64,000 nt of DNA from Curtobacterium sp. 9128. Lineage in GTDB: Bacteria; Actinomycetota; Actinomycetes; Actinomycetales; Microbacteriaceae. Where the stretch lies: contig NZ_LT576451.1 of NCBI RefSeq assembly GCF_900086645.1, positions 3,658,001 to 3,722,000 of the forward strand, given 5' to 3'. The notes beneath the pieces are model-generated. The model was not told the origin of the DNA and searched no databases. It saw only the letters and a list, made by a program, of their open reading frames with translations. This document shows, in pieces, positions 41,931 through 50,084 of the stretch (position 1 is its first letter; every line of letters starts with the position of its first letter). The position numbers were made by a program, and so were the translations under genes.

Positions 41931-43229
41931 ATGCCGCAGGACACCCGCCCGCACGTCGTCATCGTCGGCGGTGGATTCGCCGGCGTCGCCGCCATGCGCG
42001 AGCTCGCGGACGCACCGGTCCGGGTGACGCTCGTCGACCGACACGTCTACAACATGTTCCAGCCGCTCATGTACCAGGTTGCGACGGGCGGGCTCAACGC
42101 CGGGGACGTGACGTACTTCCTGCGGAGCCTCCGTGCGAAGCAGGACAACGCCGAGTTCCGGCACGGGCTCCTCACCGGCATCGACCCGGTCGGCAAGGTC
42201 GCCGAGATGTCCGACGGCGAGCACCTGCACTACGACCAGCTCATCCTCGCCAACGGCGTGAACACGAGCTACTTCGGGACCCCGGGTGCGTACGAGTACG
42301 CGTACTCGATGTACTCACGCTCGCAGGCGCTCCGCATCCGCGACGAGCTGTTCACCCGGCTCGAGGAAGCCGCGGCGAACCAGGGGCCCGACGAGATCAA
42401 GATCGTCATCGTCGGTGGCGGCGCGACCGGCGTCGAGATGGCCGGTGCCCTCGCCGAGCTCCGCGACCAGGCGCTCGAGGGCGCCTACCCGGAGATCCTC
42501 CCGGGCAACATCACGATCACCCTCGTGCACCGGAGCGGTGAGCTGCTGAAGCCGTTCGCGCCGCGGCTCCGTCGGTACGCGGCGAAGGTGCTGCGGAAGC
42601 GCGGGGTCATCCTCCGCCTGAACACCGGCGTGGCCGAGGTCCTGCCCGACGGGGTGAAGACCGCCGAGGGCGAGTTCATCCCCGCGTCGCAAGTCATCTG
42701 GGCCACCGGGGTCGCCGCCCACAAGGAAGTGTCCAACTGGAACATGCCGCAGACGCACGGCGGCCGGATCAAGGTGGACGACGACCTCAGCGTGCAGGGC
42801 GTCGACGGGATCTGGGCGGCGGGTGACATCGCCGCGCAGGACGACGCCCTCGCGCAGCTCGCGCAGCCGGCACTGCAGGGCGGGAAGCACATCGCGCGGC
42901 AGATCGTCCGCTCGCTCGAGGGCAAGCCGACCGAACACTTCAAGTACTTCGACAAGGGCACCATGGCGACGATCGGTACGAACGCCGCCGTCGCCCAGCT
43001 CCGCGGTGGGATCACGATGGTCGGGCCGGTGGCCTGGGCCGCGTGGGTCGTCGTGCACATCGCGTCGCTGCTCGGGAACGGGAACCGTCTCTCGACGCTG
43101 TCGCACTTCTTCGTCCGGTACCTGTGGTTCATGCGGAAGCGGGCGATCCCCATCGTCGGCGACGTCCGTCCGGTGCGCCCGAACGGCGACCGCGAACCAG
43201 AGCCCTGGCAGATGCAGAAGGCCGAGTAG
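41931..43229 (+). CDS. ndh: type II NADH dehydrogenase (NAD(P)/FAD-dependent)
   Basis: 432 residues from ATG 41931 (GGAG seven bases upstream; an in-frame GTG at 41898 with TACCGT before it is an alternative). The FAD-binding loop is VVIVGGGFAGVAAMREL (~9-25), and the NADH-binding loop is KIVIVGGGATGVEMAGALAE (~156-175). The closing FAD motif is GIWAAGDIAAQDDALAQLAQ, followed by the quinone-side PALQGGKHIARQI. The C-terminal amphipathic region docks on the membrane. It passes electrons from NADH to quinone without pumping protons. Confidence 0.93.
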   Translation: MPQDTRPHVVIVGGGFAGVAAMRELADAPVRVTLVDRHVYNMFQPLMYQVATGGLNAGDVTYFLRSLRAKQDNAEFRHGLLTGIDPVGKVAEMSDGEHLHYDQLILANGVNTSYFGTPGAYEYAYSMYSRSQALRIRDELFTRLEEAAANQGPDEIKIVIVGGGATGVEMAGALAELRDQALEGAYPEILPGNITITLVHRSGELLKPFAPRLRRYAAKVLRKRGVILRLNTGVAEVLPDGVKTAEGEFIPASQVIWATGVAAHKEVSNWNMPQTHGGRIKVDDDLSVQGVDGIWAAGDIAAQDDALAQLAQPALQGGKHIARQIVRSLEGKPTEHFKYFDKGTMATIGTNAAVAQLRGGITMVGPVAWAAWVVVHIASLLGNGNRLSTLSHFFVRYLWFMRKRAIPIVGDVRPVRPNGDREPEPWQMQKAE

Positions 43230-43298
43230 CGCGGGCGCGGGGCGGGCGGGGTTCCCAGCGTCCGGCGTCCAGCGTCCGGCGTCCGGCGGGTTCCGACT

Positions 43299-43343
43299 CG
43301 AAACGACGAAGTCGCTGTCGTACGACAGCGACTTCGTCGTTCG
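43299..43343. repeat. 45-bp palindrome, repeat family B copy 2
   Basis: Inverted repeat beginning CGAAACGACGAAGTCGCTGT and centred on GTCGTACGAC; one extra A in the left arm. Same core as 20882-20931. It is between the convergent ndh and epimerase-like genes, where a terminator is expected. A direct repeat of GCGTCCGGCGTCC precedes it (43258-43285). Confidence 0.8.
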
Positions 43344-43380
43344 TACCGGCGTGCGAATGCTCGCGCGTGCAAGGAGCGAC

Positions 43381-43413
43381 AGGATCGCTGTCGTACGACG
43401 ACGAGGTTGTCGT
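43381..43413. repeat. degenerate repeat family B copy 3
   Basis: Shares GATCGCTGTCGTACGACGAC with the family B core but has lost left-arm symmetry. It is 38 bp after copy 2. Confidence 0.55.
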
Positions 43414-43472
43414 TCCGGGTCAACGCCGGACCCGCCCGACGGACCCGCTCGCCCGCCCGCCCGCCGGCCCCG

Positions 43473-44378
43473 CTACGAGACCCGCACGTCGAAGTACGCG
43501 CCCGCGGCGATGTCCTCGGCGAGGGTCGGGCCCGTCGGGGTCCAGCCGAAGCGCTCCTGCGTCTCGGTCGACGTCGCGGACATCTCGAGACCGAAGAACC
43601 GCCCGATGAACCCGAAGTGCGACTCCGCGTCCGCCGGGTCGATCGAGGTCACCGGCAGCCCGAGTCCCTCGCCGATGGCCTCCGCGATCGAGCGCGTGGA
43701 GACGACGGGCTCCGCGACGGCGTGCAGTCGGGTGCCGGCCGGAGCGCTCTCGAGCCCGAGGCGCACGAGTCGGGCCGCGTCGGACCGGTGCACGGCCGAC
43801 CAGTTGTTCGTCCCGTCGCCGATGTAGCCCGAAACGCCCTGCTGCTCGGCGGCGGCGACGATCGCCGCGATGAACCCGTGGTCGCCGATGCCGTGCACGG
43901 TGGGCGCGAAGCGCGCGGCGACGGTACGGACTCCCTGGTCGACGAAGTCGAAGCCGCGGTTCTCGCTCCCGCCGCGCATCGAGTCCGGGCCGACGAACGG
44001 GTTCGGGTCCGCCTCGGTCGCCGGGCGGTCGGAGGCGAGCCCCGCGATGCCCGACGCCACGATGAACGGCCGGTCACTGCCGGCGAGGGCCGTGCCGATG
44101 GTCTCGACGACGGCGCGCTCGGCCGCGTTCGTCGCGACCGGGTTCGCCCAGTCGTGCTTGTTGGCGAGGTGGACGACGCCCTCGGACTCGGAGGCGCCGC
44201 GGCGGATGGCGTCGAGGTCGTCGAGGTCGCCGCGGAGTGCGGTGGCGCCCGCCGCCTCGACGCGGGCGACGGAGGCGTCGGAACGGGCGAGGCCGACGAC
44301 CTGGTGGCCGGCGGCGACGAGCTCGTCGACGGTGGCGGAGCCGATCCAACCGGAGGCTCCGGTGACGAATACGCGCAT
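43473..44378 (-). CDS. NAD(P)-dependent epimerase-like oxidoreductase
   Basis: 301 residues from ATG 44378 with AAGGA upstream. Atypical/extended SDR: VFVTGASGWIGSATVDELVA (~3-22), GLARSDASVARVEAAGATAL and GDLDDLDAIRRGASESEGVV. In the later part, RFAPTVHGIGDHGFIAAIVA, VHRSDAARLVRLGLESAP and GEGLGLPVTSIDPAD are seen. The Tyr of YxxxK is not in the usual place, so it may be a reductase or binding protein of the NmrA-like kind. A divergent TetR gene with two operator palindromes suggests that it is induced by an electrophile or drug. Confidence 0.85.
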   Translation of the reverse strand: MRVFVTGASGWIGSATVDELVAAGHQVVGLARSDASVARVEAAGATALRGDLDDLDAIRRGASESEGVVHLANKHDWANPVATNAAERAVVETIGTALAGSDRPFIVASGIAGLASDRPATEADPNPFVGPDSMRGGSENRGFDFVDQGVRTVAARFAPTVHGIGDHGFIAAIVAAAEQQGVSGYIGDGTNNWSAVHRSDAARLVRLGLESAPAGTRLHAVAEPVVSTRSIAEAIGEGLGLPVTSIDPADAESHFGFIGRFFGLEMSATSTETQERFGWTPTGPTLAEDIAAGAYFDVRVS

Positions 44379-44398
44379 GGTGTGTCCTTCCAGAACAA

Positions 44399-44419
44399 TG
44401 ATGTCATTGACTGACATCA
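44399..44419. promoter_or_regulatory. TetR operator, site 1 (epimerase side)
   Basis: TGATGTCA-TTGAC-TGACATCA, a perfect 8-bp inverted repeat with five-base spacer, 20 bp upstream of the epimerase-like gene. Confidence 0.75.
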
Positions 44420-44433
44420 GAAACCGTACACCT

Positions 44434-44454
44434 CGATGTCATGCACTGTCATCA
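44434..44454. promoter_or_regulatory. TetR operator, site 2
   Basis: CGATGTCA-TGCAC-TGTCATCA, the same 21-bp design as site 1 with two changes; centres are 35 bp apart. It abuts the TetR gene's -10 hexamer, implying autorepression. Confidence 0.7.
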
Positions 44455-44455
44455 G

Positions 44456-44461
44456 TAGACT
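44456..44461 (+). promoter_or_regulatory. leaderless -10 element of the TetR gene
   Basis: TAGACT with seven bases to the ATG at 44469. Confidence 0.55.
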
Positions 44462-44468
44462 CGCAACC

Positions 44469-45044
44469 ATGGCTCGATGGCAACCCGGAACGCGTGAACG
44501 GCTGCAGGCGACGGCACTGCGGCTGTTCCAGGAGCAGGGGTACGACCGGACGACGGTCGCGGAGATCGCTGCGGCCGCCGACGTCACCGAGCGCACGTTC
44601 TTCCGGCACTTCGCGGACAAGCGCGAGGTGATCTTCGCCGGGCAGGACGACTTCCTCGCGATGTTCATCGACCCGATCGCCGACGCCCCTGCCGATGCGC
44701 CGCCGTTCGCCCTGATCGCCCGGTCCCTCGACTCGGCCGGGCACTTCTTCCCCGAGGAGCGCCGTCCGTTCTCGCGGATCCGGCAGACGATCATCGACTC
44801 CGAACCCTCGCTGGGCGAACGCGAGCTCGCCAAGCTGGCGACGCTCAAGGTCCGGCTCGGCGAGGTCCTGCGCGACCGCGGGATCGGCGAACCGGCGGCG
44901 ACGCTCGCTGCGGAGACCGGGGTGACGGTCTTCCACCTGTCGTTCCAGCAGTGGATCGCCGGCGAGGAGGTCCGTCCGTTCGCCGACATCGCCCGGGAAC
45001 GACTCGACGCCCTGACGAGCATGGTGACCGCCACCGCACTCTGA
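44469..45044 (+). CDS. TetR-family repressor
   Basis: 191 residues. HTH: RLQATALRLFQEQGYDRTTV (~10-29), AEIAAAADVTERTFFRHFAD and KREVIFAGQDD. The C-terminal domain (RSLDSAGHFFPEERRPFSRI) matches the AcrR-type ligand pocket group. It diverges from the epimerase-like gene and has two TGATGTCA-type operators. It likely represses both itself and that gene until an inducer binds. The O-acyltransferase gene follows after 67 bp. Confidence 0.9.
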   Translation: MARWQPGTRERLQATALRLFQEQGYDRTTVAEIAAAADVTERTFFRHFADKREVIFAGQDDFLAMFIDPIADAPADAPPFALIARSLDSAGHFFPEERRPFSRIRQTIIDSEPSLGERELAKLATLKVRLGEVLRDRGIGEPAATLAAETGVTVFHLSFQQWIAGEEVRPFADIARERLDALTSMVTATAL

Positions 45045-45111
45045 GGTCGTTCTTGGCCGAGCGGGGCATCCTGACACGGGTCAGCGAACCCGAGCCCGTC
45101 GAGGAGGCGAT

Positions 45112-46299
45112 GTGTCGACCACCACGCTCGAGCGGACGCCCGTGGCCGCGCCCGCCCGGACACGAGCGGACACCCACGGCCCACTCGCCCACCGCGCCAC
45201 CGCACTCGACGGCCTCCGCACGGTCGCGATCCTGGCCGTGATGCGCTACCACCTGCACGTCCCCGGCTTCGAGGGCGGCTTCATCGGCGTCACCGTCTTC
45301 TTCGTGCTCTCCGGCTTCCTCATCACGACGCTGCTCCTCGGCGAGCACCGGCGCACCGGGCGCGTCCGGCTCGGCACGTTCTGGCTGAAGCGGATGCTGC
45401 GGCTCTACCCGGCCCTCCTGGTGCTCGTCGCCGCGGGACTCGCACTCTGGTCGTGGGTCGGCGACTACAAGGGCGCGTCGTTCTCCGCCGGTGAGGCCGC
45501 CGCGATCGCCCTGACGTACACGGGCAACCTCTTCCGGGCGTTCTGGAACACGACGCAGGGCGTCTTCGCGCACACCTGGAGCCTGTCGATGGAGGAGCAG
45601 TTCTACCTGGTGTGGCCGGTGGTGCTGGTCGCGCTGTTCGCACTCCGCGCACGCCGTCGCCTGCTGCTGACCGGCCTCGGCGTCGTGATCGCCGGTGGCG
45701 CGACGGCATCGTGGCTGAGCTACCGGACGCCGAGCGGCGGTTCGACGCCGGACGTGTACTTCTCCCCCGTGCTCGGACTCGTGCCGCTGGCGACCGGGTG
45801 CCTCTTGGCGATCCTGCTCGACGACGAACGGGTCCGTGCGTGGGCTGGCGGTCTCGCCGGGCACATCGGTACCTGGGTCGGGATCGCCCTGCTCGTCGGC
45901 GTGCAGTACTGGATCGACGACGACTGGACGCAGCACGCGTGGACGTTCGGTCTGCTCCTGCCGGCGACGGGCGTCGTGTCCGCCGTGCTGATCGGCGGCC
46001 TCGTGTCGGTCAGGAGCCCCCTGTCGATCGCGTTGTCGTGGACCCCGGTGGCCTGGTTCGGTCGGCGCGTCTCGTACTCCGCGTACCTCTGGCACCCGCT
46101 CGTGATCGCCCTGCTCGGGACCGTCGCGGCGAGCGCCTTCGGGGCCTTCGACTGGGTGTGGCTGATGGCCGGGGCGATCCTGGTCGCCATCGGTGCGGCC
46201 TACGCCGTCGAGGTGCCGGTCGAGCGGCTCCGCCGCCGCTTCCGGGAGGCTCGGCGCCTGTTGGCAGCGGAGCGTGCCGCTGCGCAGACGGGCGGCTGA
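45112..46299 (+). CDS. membrane O-acyltransferase (acyltransferase 3, OafA-like)
   Basis: 395 residues from a GTG with a GAGGAGG site. Ten or more TM segments. The catalytic region ALDGLRTVAILAVMRYHLHV (~30-49) has RYH in place of the usual H-x-x-x; FVLSGFLITTLLLGE and FWLKRMLRLYPALL are standard. AHTWSLSMEEQFYLVWPVVL contains the conserved SxExQFY motif. The family transfers acetyl or similar groups to cell-surface glycans. No SGNH partner domain is attached. Confidence 0.9.
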   Translation: MSTTTLERTPVAAPARTRADTHGPLAHRATALDGLRTVAILAVMRYHLHVPGFEGGFIGVTVFFVLSGFLITTLLLGEHRRTGRVRLGTFWLKRMLRLYPALLVLVAAGLALWSWVGDYKGASFSAGEAAAIALTYTGNLFRAFWNTTQGVFAHTWSLSMEEQFYLVWPVVLVALFALRARRRLLLTGLGVVIAGGATASWLSYRTPSGGSTPDVYFSPVLGLVPLATGCLLAILLDDERVRAWAGGLAGHIGTWVGIALLVGVQYWIDDDWTQHAWTFGLLLPATGVVSAVLIGGLVSVRSPLSIALSWTPVAWFGRRVSYSAYLWHPLVIALLGTVAASAFGAFDWVWLMAGAILVAIGAAYAVEVPVERLRRRFREARRLLAAERAAAQTGG

Positions 46300-46322
46300 G
46301 CCCCCGGACACGCACCGCTCCG

Positions 46323-46328
46323 TAGGCT
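46323..46328 (+). promoter_or_regulatory. leaderless -10 element of the FAD monooxygenase gene
   Basis: TAGGCT with six bases to the GTG at 46335. Confidence 0.55.
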
Positions 46329-46334
46329 CGGCCC

Positions 46335-47555
46335 GTGACCGCCCCGCGAACCGGAGTCCTGGTGGCCGGCGGTGGGCCCGTCGGACTGTTCCTCGGCGCA
46401 CTCCTGGCGCACGCGGGTGTCGACGTGCAGGTGTGGGAGGCGCGGTCCTCGGCACCGTCGGGCTCACGGGCGATCGGCATCCACCCGCCGTCGCTCGACG
46501 CGCTCGACACGATCGGCGCCGCGCGGCCGGTGCTCGACGAGGCCTGCCTGGTCCGGACCGGCGTCGCCAGGAGTCGCGGGCGGACCCTCGGCACCCTGTC
46601 GTTCGCGCTCGCCTCGGCCACGCACCCGTACGTCGCCACCCTCGACCAGCACCGCACCGAGGCGATCCTCCGCGCGAGGCTCGCCGCAGTGGCTCCCGAC
46701 GCGCTCCGTACCGGCACCCGGCTGACGGCACTGACACGGCACGCGGACCACGTCGACGCGATCGGCACCGGGGAGGACGGGCCGATCGGGCTCCGTGCCG
46801 CGTTCGTCGTCGGGGCGGACGGCGCCAGGAGCACGGTCCGCAGGCTCCTCGGGATCGGGACGACCGGTCGCGAGTACCCCGAGCAGTACGTCATGGGCGA
46901 CTTCGCCGATCCGGAACCGGACACGGCGAGGAGCTCTGCCCTGGTCGACGTCGGGCCGGACGGCGTCGTCGAGTCCTTCCCGCTGCCCGGGGCGCGTCGC
47001 CGGTACGTCGTGCTCACCGGTCGCGGCGCGAGCACCACCGAGGAGGTCAGCACCGACGAGGTCAGCGCCGACGAGGTCAGCGCCGACGAGGTCAGCGCCG
47101 ACGAGGTCAGCGCCGCGACGCTCGTCCGTGCCGTCCGGGAGCGGACAGACGCCGACGTGGACGCCGACACCTGTTCGATGCTCGGCGGCTTCCGGGTGCG
47201 GCGCACCGAGGCGGAGCGGATCGGCGTGGGACGTGCGCTCCTGATCGGGGACGCCGCGCACGAGATCAGCCCCATCGGCGGCCAGGGCATGAACCTCGGG
47301 TGGCTCGACGCCGCCGCACTCGCTCCGCTGCTGACGGAGGCGGTCCGCACCGGCGCGGCCGGACCCTGGCCGGAGTACGCCGCCCGCCGCCAGGCGGTCG
47401 CTCGGCGTGCCGCCCGCCAGGCGGAGGCGAACATGGCGCTCGGACGACCGGCGACGGGGCCGACGGCGCTGGCACGGGAGGTCCTGCTGCGGACGGCCCT
47501 CGGCCTCCCGTCAGCGCACCTGCTCGCCCGCGTCTACGCGATGCGGTGGTCCTGA
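46335..47555 (+). CDS. FAD-dependent aromatic monooxygenase with pentapeptide insert
   Basis: 406 residues from GTG 46335. Class A flavoprotein hydroxylase: VLVAGGGPVGLFLGALLAHA (~8-27), VVGADGARSTVRRLLGI (DG motif, ~156) and the closing LLIGDAAHEISPIGGQGMNL. Substrates of this family are phenols, salicylates or polyketides. Unusual is a stretch near residues 234-258 with five repeats of EVSAD (one EVSTD, one EVSAA) encoded by 15-bp direct repeats, in a surface region before VRAVRERTDADVD. It ends just before the convergent prenyltransferase gene. Confidence 0.9.
   Translation: MTAPRTGVLVAGGGPVGLFLGALLAHAGVDVQVWEARSSAPSGSRAIGIHPPSLDALDTIGAARPVLDEACLVRTGVARSRGRTLGTLSFALASATHPYVATLDQHRTEAILRARLAAVAPDALRTGTRLTALTRHADHVDAIGTGEDGPIGLRAAFVVGADGARSTVRRLLGIGTTGREYPEQYVMGDFADPEPDTARSSALVDVGPDGVVESFPLPGARRRYVVLTGRGASTTEEVSTDEVSADEVSADEVSADEVSAATLVRAVRERTDADVDADTCSMLGGFRVRRTEAERIGVGRALLIGDAAHEISPIGGQGMNLGWLDAAALAPLLTEAVRTGAAGPWPEYAARRQAVARRAARQAEANMALGRPATGPTALAREVLLRTALGLPSAHLLARVYAMRWS
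47038..47112 (+). repeat. 15-bp in-frame tandem repeat
   Basis: GAGGTCAGCGCCGAC repeats about five times, encoding EVSAD units in the FAD monooxygenase. Third-position differences are few, so the expansion looks recent. Confidence 0.85.
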
Positions 47556-47560
47556 CCGCG

Positions 47561-48415
47561 TCAGGCGACCAGTCGCGCGCCCGCGAACCCGAGCTCCACG
47601 ACGAGCACCAGTGACGAGACGATCACCAGCCGGAAGAGCGTCCGGTTCGGTGGGCCGGTGAGGACGAGCCGGATCCCGACCACGGCGAGGACGACCACGA
47701 CCACCGTGCCGAGGACCGCGAGCACGACCCCGACACCGCGCACGGGATCGTCCCCGCCGAGCTGCCCGACGAGCACCAGCCCGGCGGCCACGACCAGTGA
47801 CGCGAAGGCGAGCACCCCGGCGGCGTGCAGCCCGAGCCGGTGCGGGAAGCCCCTGACCCCCGTCGCCGCGTCGTCCACCAGGTCGGGCAACACGTTCGTG
47901 CAGTGGATCGCGATGCCGAACACCGCCCCGGTGGCGATCGCCCACGGTGCCGGGAGCTGCGCAGCGGGACCGGCCGCGACCGCCACGACGGGGAGCAGCC
48001 CGAACGCGACGACGAACGGCGCGACCGACCAGACCGACCGCTTCAGGCCGGCGTCGTAGGCCCACCCGGCTCCGACGAGCACGAGGTGCGCGACCGCTGC
48101 GACAGGGCCGAGGAACAGCGAGAGCACCACGGCGACCCCGGCGGTGACGAACGCTGCGGCCCTGACCGTCGACACGGCGATCAGCCCCTGCGCGACGGGC
48201 TTGTCCGACCGCCCGACGCTGCGGTCCCGGTCGGCGTCGATCCAGTCGTTGGCCAGGCCGATCGACAGCTGCCCGGCGACGACGGACGCGGCGACGAGGA
48301 CGACGAGCCACGCCGGGTGGCCCACGACACTCGCGATGACCGCCGCGAGCACCGTGACGGTGAGCGTCGGGCCGGGGTGCGACGAGGCCAGGAGCAACCG
48401 CGCCGTGGAGGTCAT
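47561..48415 (-). CDS. UbiA-family prenyltransferase
   Basis: 284 residues with about nine TM segments. The two Asp-rich Mg-diphosphate motifs are present: LANDWIDADRDRSVGRSDKP (~53-72, N-D-x-x-D-x-x-x-D) and VLPDLVDDAATGVRGFPHRL (~179-198). UbiA enzymes attach polyprenyl chains to aromatic acceptors in membranes, e.g. in menaquinone or decaprenyl-sugar synthesis. The acceptor is unknown. Leaderless start with TAGGCT six bases before the ATG. Confidence 0.88.
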   Translation of the reverse strand: MTSTARLLLASSHPGPTLTVTVLAAVIASVVGHPAWLVVLVAASVVAGQLSIGLANDWIDADRDRSVGRSDKPVAQGLIAVSTVRAAAFVTAGVAVVLSLFLGPVAAVAHLVLVGAGWAYDAGLKRSVWSVAPFVVAFGLLPVVAVAAGPAAQLPAPWAIATGAVFGIAIHCTNVLPDLVDDAATGVRGFPHRLGLHAAGVLAFASLVVAAGLVLVGQLGGDDPVRGVGVVLAVLGTVVVVVLAVVGIRLVLTGPPNRTLFRLVIVSSLVLVVELGFAGARLVA

Positions 48416-48421
48416 GCCGTC

Positions 48422-48427
48422 AGCCTA
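48422..48427 (-). promoter_or_regulatory. leaderless -10 element of the UbiA-type gene
   Basis: Minus-strand TAGGCT with six bases to the ATG at 48415, overlapping the stop codon region of the NUDIX gene. Confidence 0.5.
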
Positions 48428-49096
48428 GGTGGGCGGGAGTGCGACGACCCGTTCCCCGTCCCACGGTTCCGTCCACCCGAGCCGGTCGAACAGCGCGTCA
48501 AGCAGCATCGCGGTGAACCCCCACACCACGTGCGTCCCCGAATCGGTGTCGACGCTGAAGGCCGGCCCACGCCACTCGCGCCCGTCGCGGCGGATCACCG
48601 TGACACCGCGGTGTGCCGGGTCGAGCAGGTCCGCGACCGGGACCCGGAACACCGCTGCCGACTCCGCGACGTCGACGACCCGGACCGGGGACGGGTCCCG
48701 CCACCACCCGATGACCGGGGTGACCAGGTGCCGCGAGAAGTCCAGCGGCTGGGCGGGCAGGGTACCGAGGACCTCGACGCCGGACGGGTCGAGCCCCGTC
48801 TCCTCCCGCGCTTCCCGGAGGGCAGCGGCCACGGCGTCACGGTCACCGGGGTCGACGCGTCCACCGGGGAACGCCACCTGCCCCGGATGCGCACGGAGCG
48901 TGGTGGCCCTGGCGAGCAGCAGCACGTCGAGGTCGCGCGAGACGGCGACGTCCCGCGCGGAGCTGGTGCTCGGCACGCGATCGAGCACGCCGAAGAGGAT
49001 GAGCACCGCTGCACGTCGGAACGAGGAGCTGCCGTCCGCGGGCGCCGCGGCGACGTCCTGCCGGGCGACCCCTGCGAGTTCGGTCCGCGCGCTCAC
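48425..49096 (-). CDS. NUDIX hydrolase, CoA-pyrophosphatase-like
   Basis: 223 residues. The UPF0035-type lead sequence TTLRAHPGQVAFPGGRVDPG (~66-85) continues into the NUDIX box, whose catalytic part is ALREAREETGL (about residues 92-102). Members of this NudL group split CoA and its thioesters. Mg-binding Glu residues in REAREETG are intact. TAGGCT six bases before the GTG indicates a leaderless mRNA. It precedes the prenyltransferase gene by 9 bp on the same strand. Confidence 0.9.
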   Translation of the reverse strand: MSARTELAGVARQDVAAAPADGSSSFRRAAVLILFGVLDRVPSTSSARDVAVSRDLDVLLLARATTLRAHPGQVAFPGGRVDPGDRDAVAAALREAREETGLDPSGVEVLGTLPAQPLDFSRHLVTPVIGWWRDPSPVRVVDVAESAAVFRVPVADLLDPAHRGVTVIRRDGREWRGPAFSVDTDSGTHVVWGFTAMLLDALFDRLGWTEPWDGERVVALPPT

Positions 49097-49102
49097 CCCT
49101 GC

Positions 49103-49108
49103 AGCCTA
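49103..49108 (-). promoter_or_regulatory. leaderless -10 element of the NUDIX gene
   Basis: Minus-strand TAGGCT with six bases to the GTG at 49096; it overlaps the end of the EamA gene. Confidence 0.5.
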
Positions 49109-50014
49109 TGCGTGCTGCGGTGTCCGGACCGGCCGTCGCCACCGCACGACCCCGGACGCCAGGGCGATGCCGAGCAGGATGACGACGCCACCGACGGGCT
49201 CGTTCCACCGGACCCGCTCCCCCAGCACGAGGACGCCGAGCACCACCCCGACCACGGGCGTCAGGTACGTGACCGTGGACGCCCTGGCGGCGCCCCACGC
49301 CTGTACGAGCCCGGTGTTCCACATGTAGGCCAGCCCCGTGCCGACGCACCCCAGTGCGACCATCGCGGCCACGATCCTCCAGTCCAGCTGCACCGGCGAG
49401 AGCGCCGTGAACGGCGCGACCAGCAGCATCAGCCCCGCACCCAGCGTGAGCTGCACGGTCGTGAGGGTGATCGCGTCGTGGCCGCTGCCCGCGACGAACC
49501 GGCGCATGTAGGACAGCCCGAAGCCGTAGCAGGCGGTCATCCCGAGCAGGGCGATCTGGGCCGGCACCGTCGCAAGGACCGTCGGGTCGCCGATGAGGTC
49601 CCACGGCCCGACCAGGACGAGCACGCCGACGATCCCGAGCAGCACCCCGACGAGCTGCTTGCCACGGAGTCGCTCGGACGGCAGCAGCAACGGCATCGCG
49701 AGCAGCACCATGATGGGCGTCGTCGCGTTGTAGATGCTCGCGAGCCCGCTCGGCACCGTCTGCTCCGCCCACGCCACCAGGGACGACGGGATCGCGTTGA
49801 GGAACACCGCGACGACGAGCAGGTGGCCCCAGAGCCGGGGCGACCGCGGCCAGCGACGACGCGTGGCGAGGAGGATCACGACGAGCGTCACGGCACCGAG
49901 GAGCACCCGTCCGAGCGCGACCTGCTGCGGCGAGAGTCCCTCGAGCCCGATCTTCATGAAGAGGAAGCTCGATCCCCAGGTGAGTGCGACGAGCACGAAC
50001 AGGATGCCGTTCAT
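49106..50014 (-). CDS. EamA-family (DMT) transporter
   Basis: 302 residues with ten TM segments in two homologous halves. Family cues: VALTWGSSFLFMKIGLEGLS at the N-terminus, SIYNATTPIMVLLAMPLLL (~95-113), LLGIVGVLVLVGP at the end of half 1, and TYLTPVVGVVLGVLVLGERV in half 2. DMT exporters move amino acids or metabolites. The gene diverges from a LysR gene with a shared CATGAAGC palindrome between them, so it is probably induced through that regulator. Confidence 0.9.
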   Translation of the reverse strand: MNGILFVLVALTWGSSFLFMKIGLEGLSPQQVALGRVLLGAVTLVVILLATRRRWPRSPRLWGHLLVVAVFLNAIPSSLVAWAEQTVPSGLASIYNATTPIMVLLAMPLLLPSERLRGKQLVGVLLGIVGVLVLVGPWDLIGDPTVLATVPAQIALLGMTACYGFGLSYMRRFVAGSGHDAITLTTVQLTLGAGLMLLVAPFTALSPVQLDWRIVAAMVALGCVGTGLAYMWNTGLVQAWGAARASTVTYLTPVVGVVLGVLVLGERVRWNEPVGGVVILLGIALASGVVRWRRPVRTPQHA

Positions 50015-50040
50015 GCCGCTAGTGTCGAGCCAGCCGCCGA

Positions 50041-50066
50041 CATGAAGCAAACGCATCGGCTTCATG
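50041..50066. promoter_or_regulatory. LysR-type operator in the EamA/LysR region
   Basis: CATGAAGC ... GCTTCATG, a perfect 8-bp inverted repeat with a ten-base spacer that fits the T-N11-A rule. A third CATGAAG copy is at 50071. Confidence 0.65.
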
Positions 50067-50084
50067 CAGGCATGAAGGAAGCAC

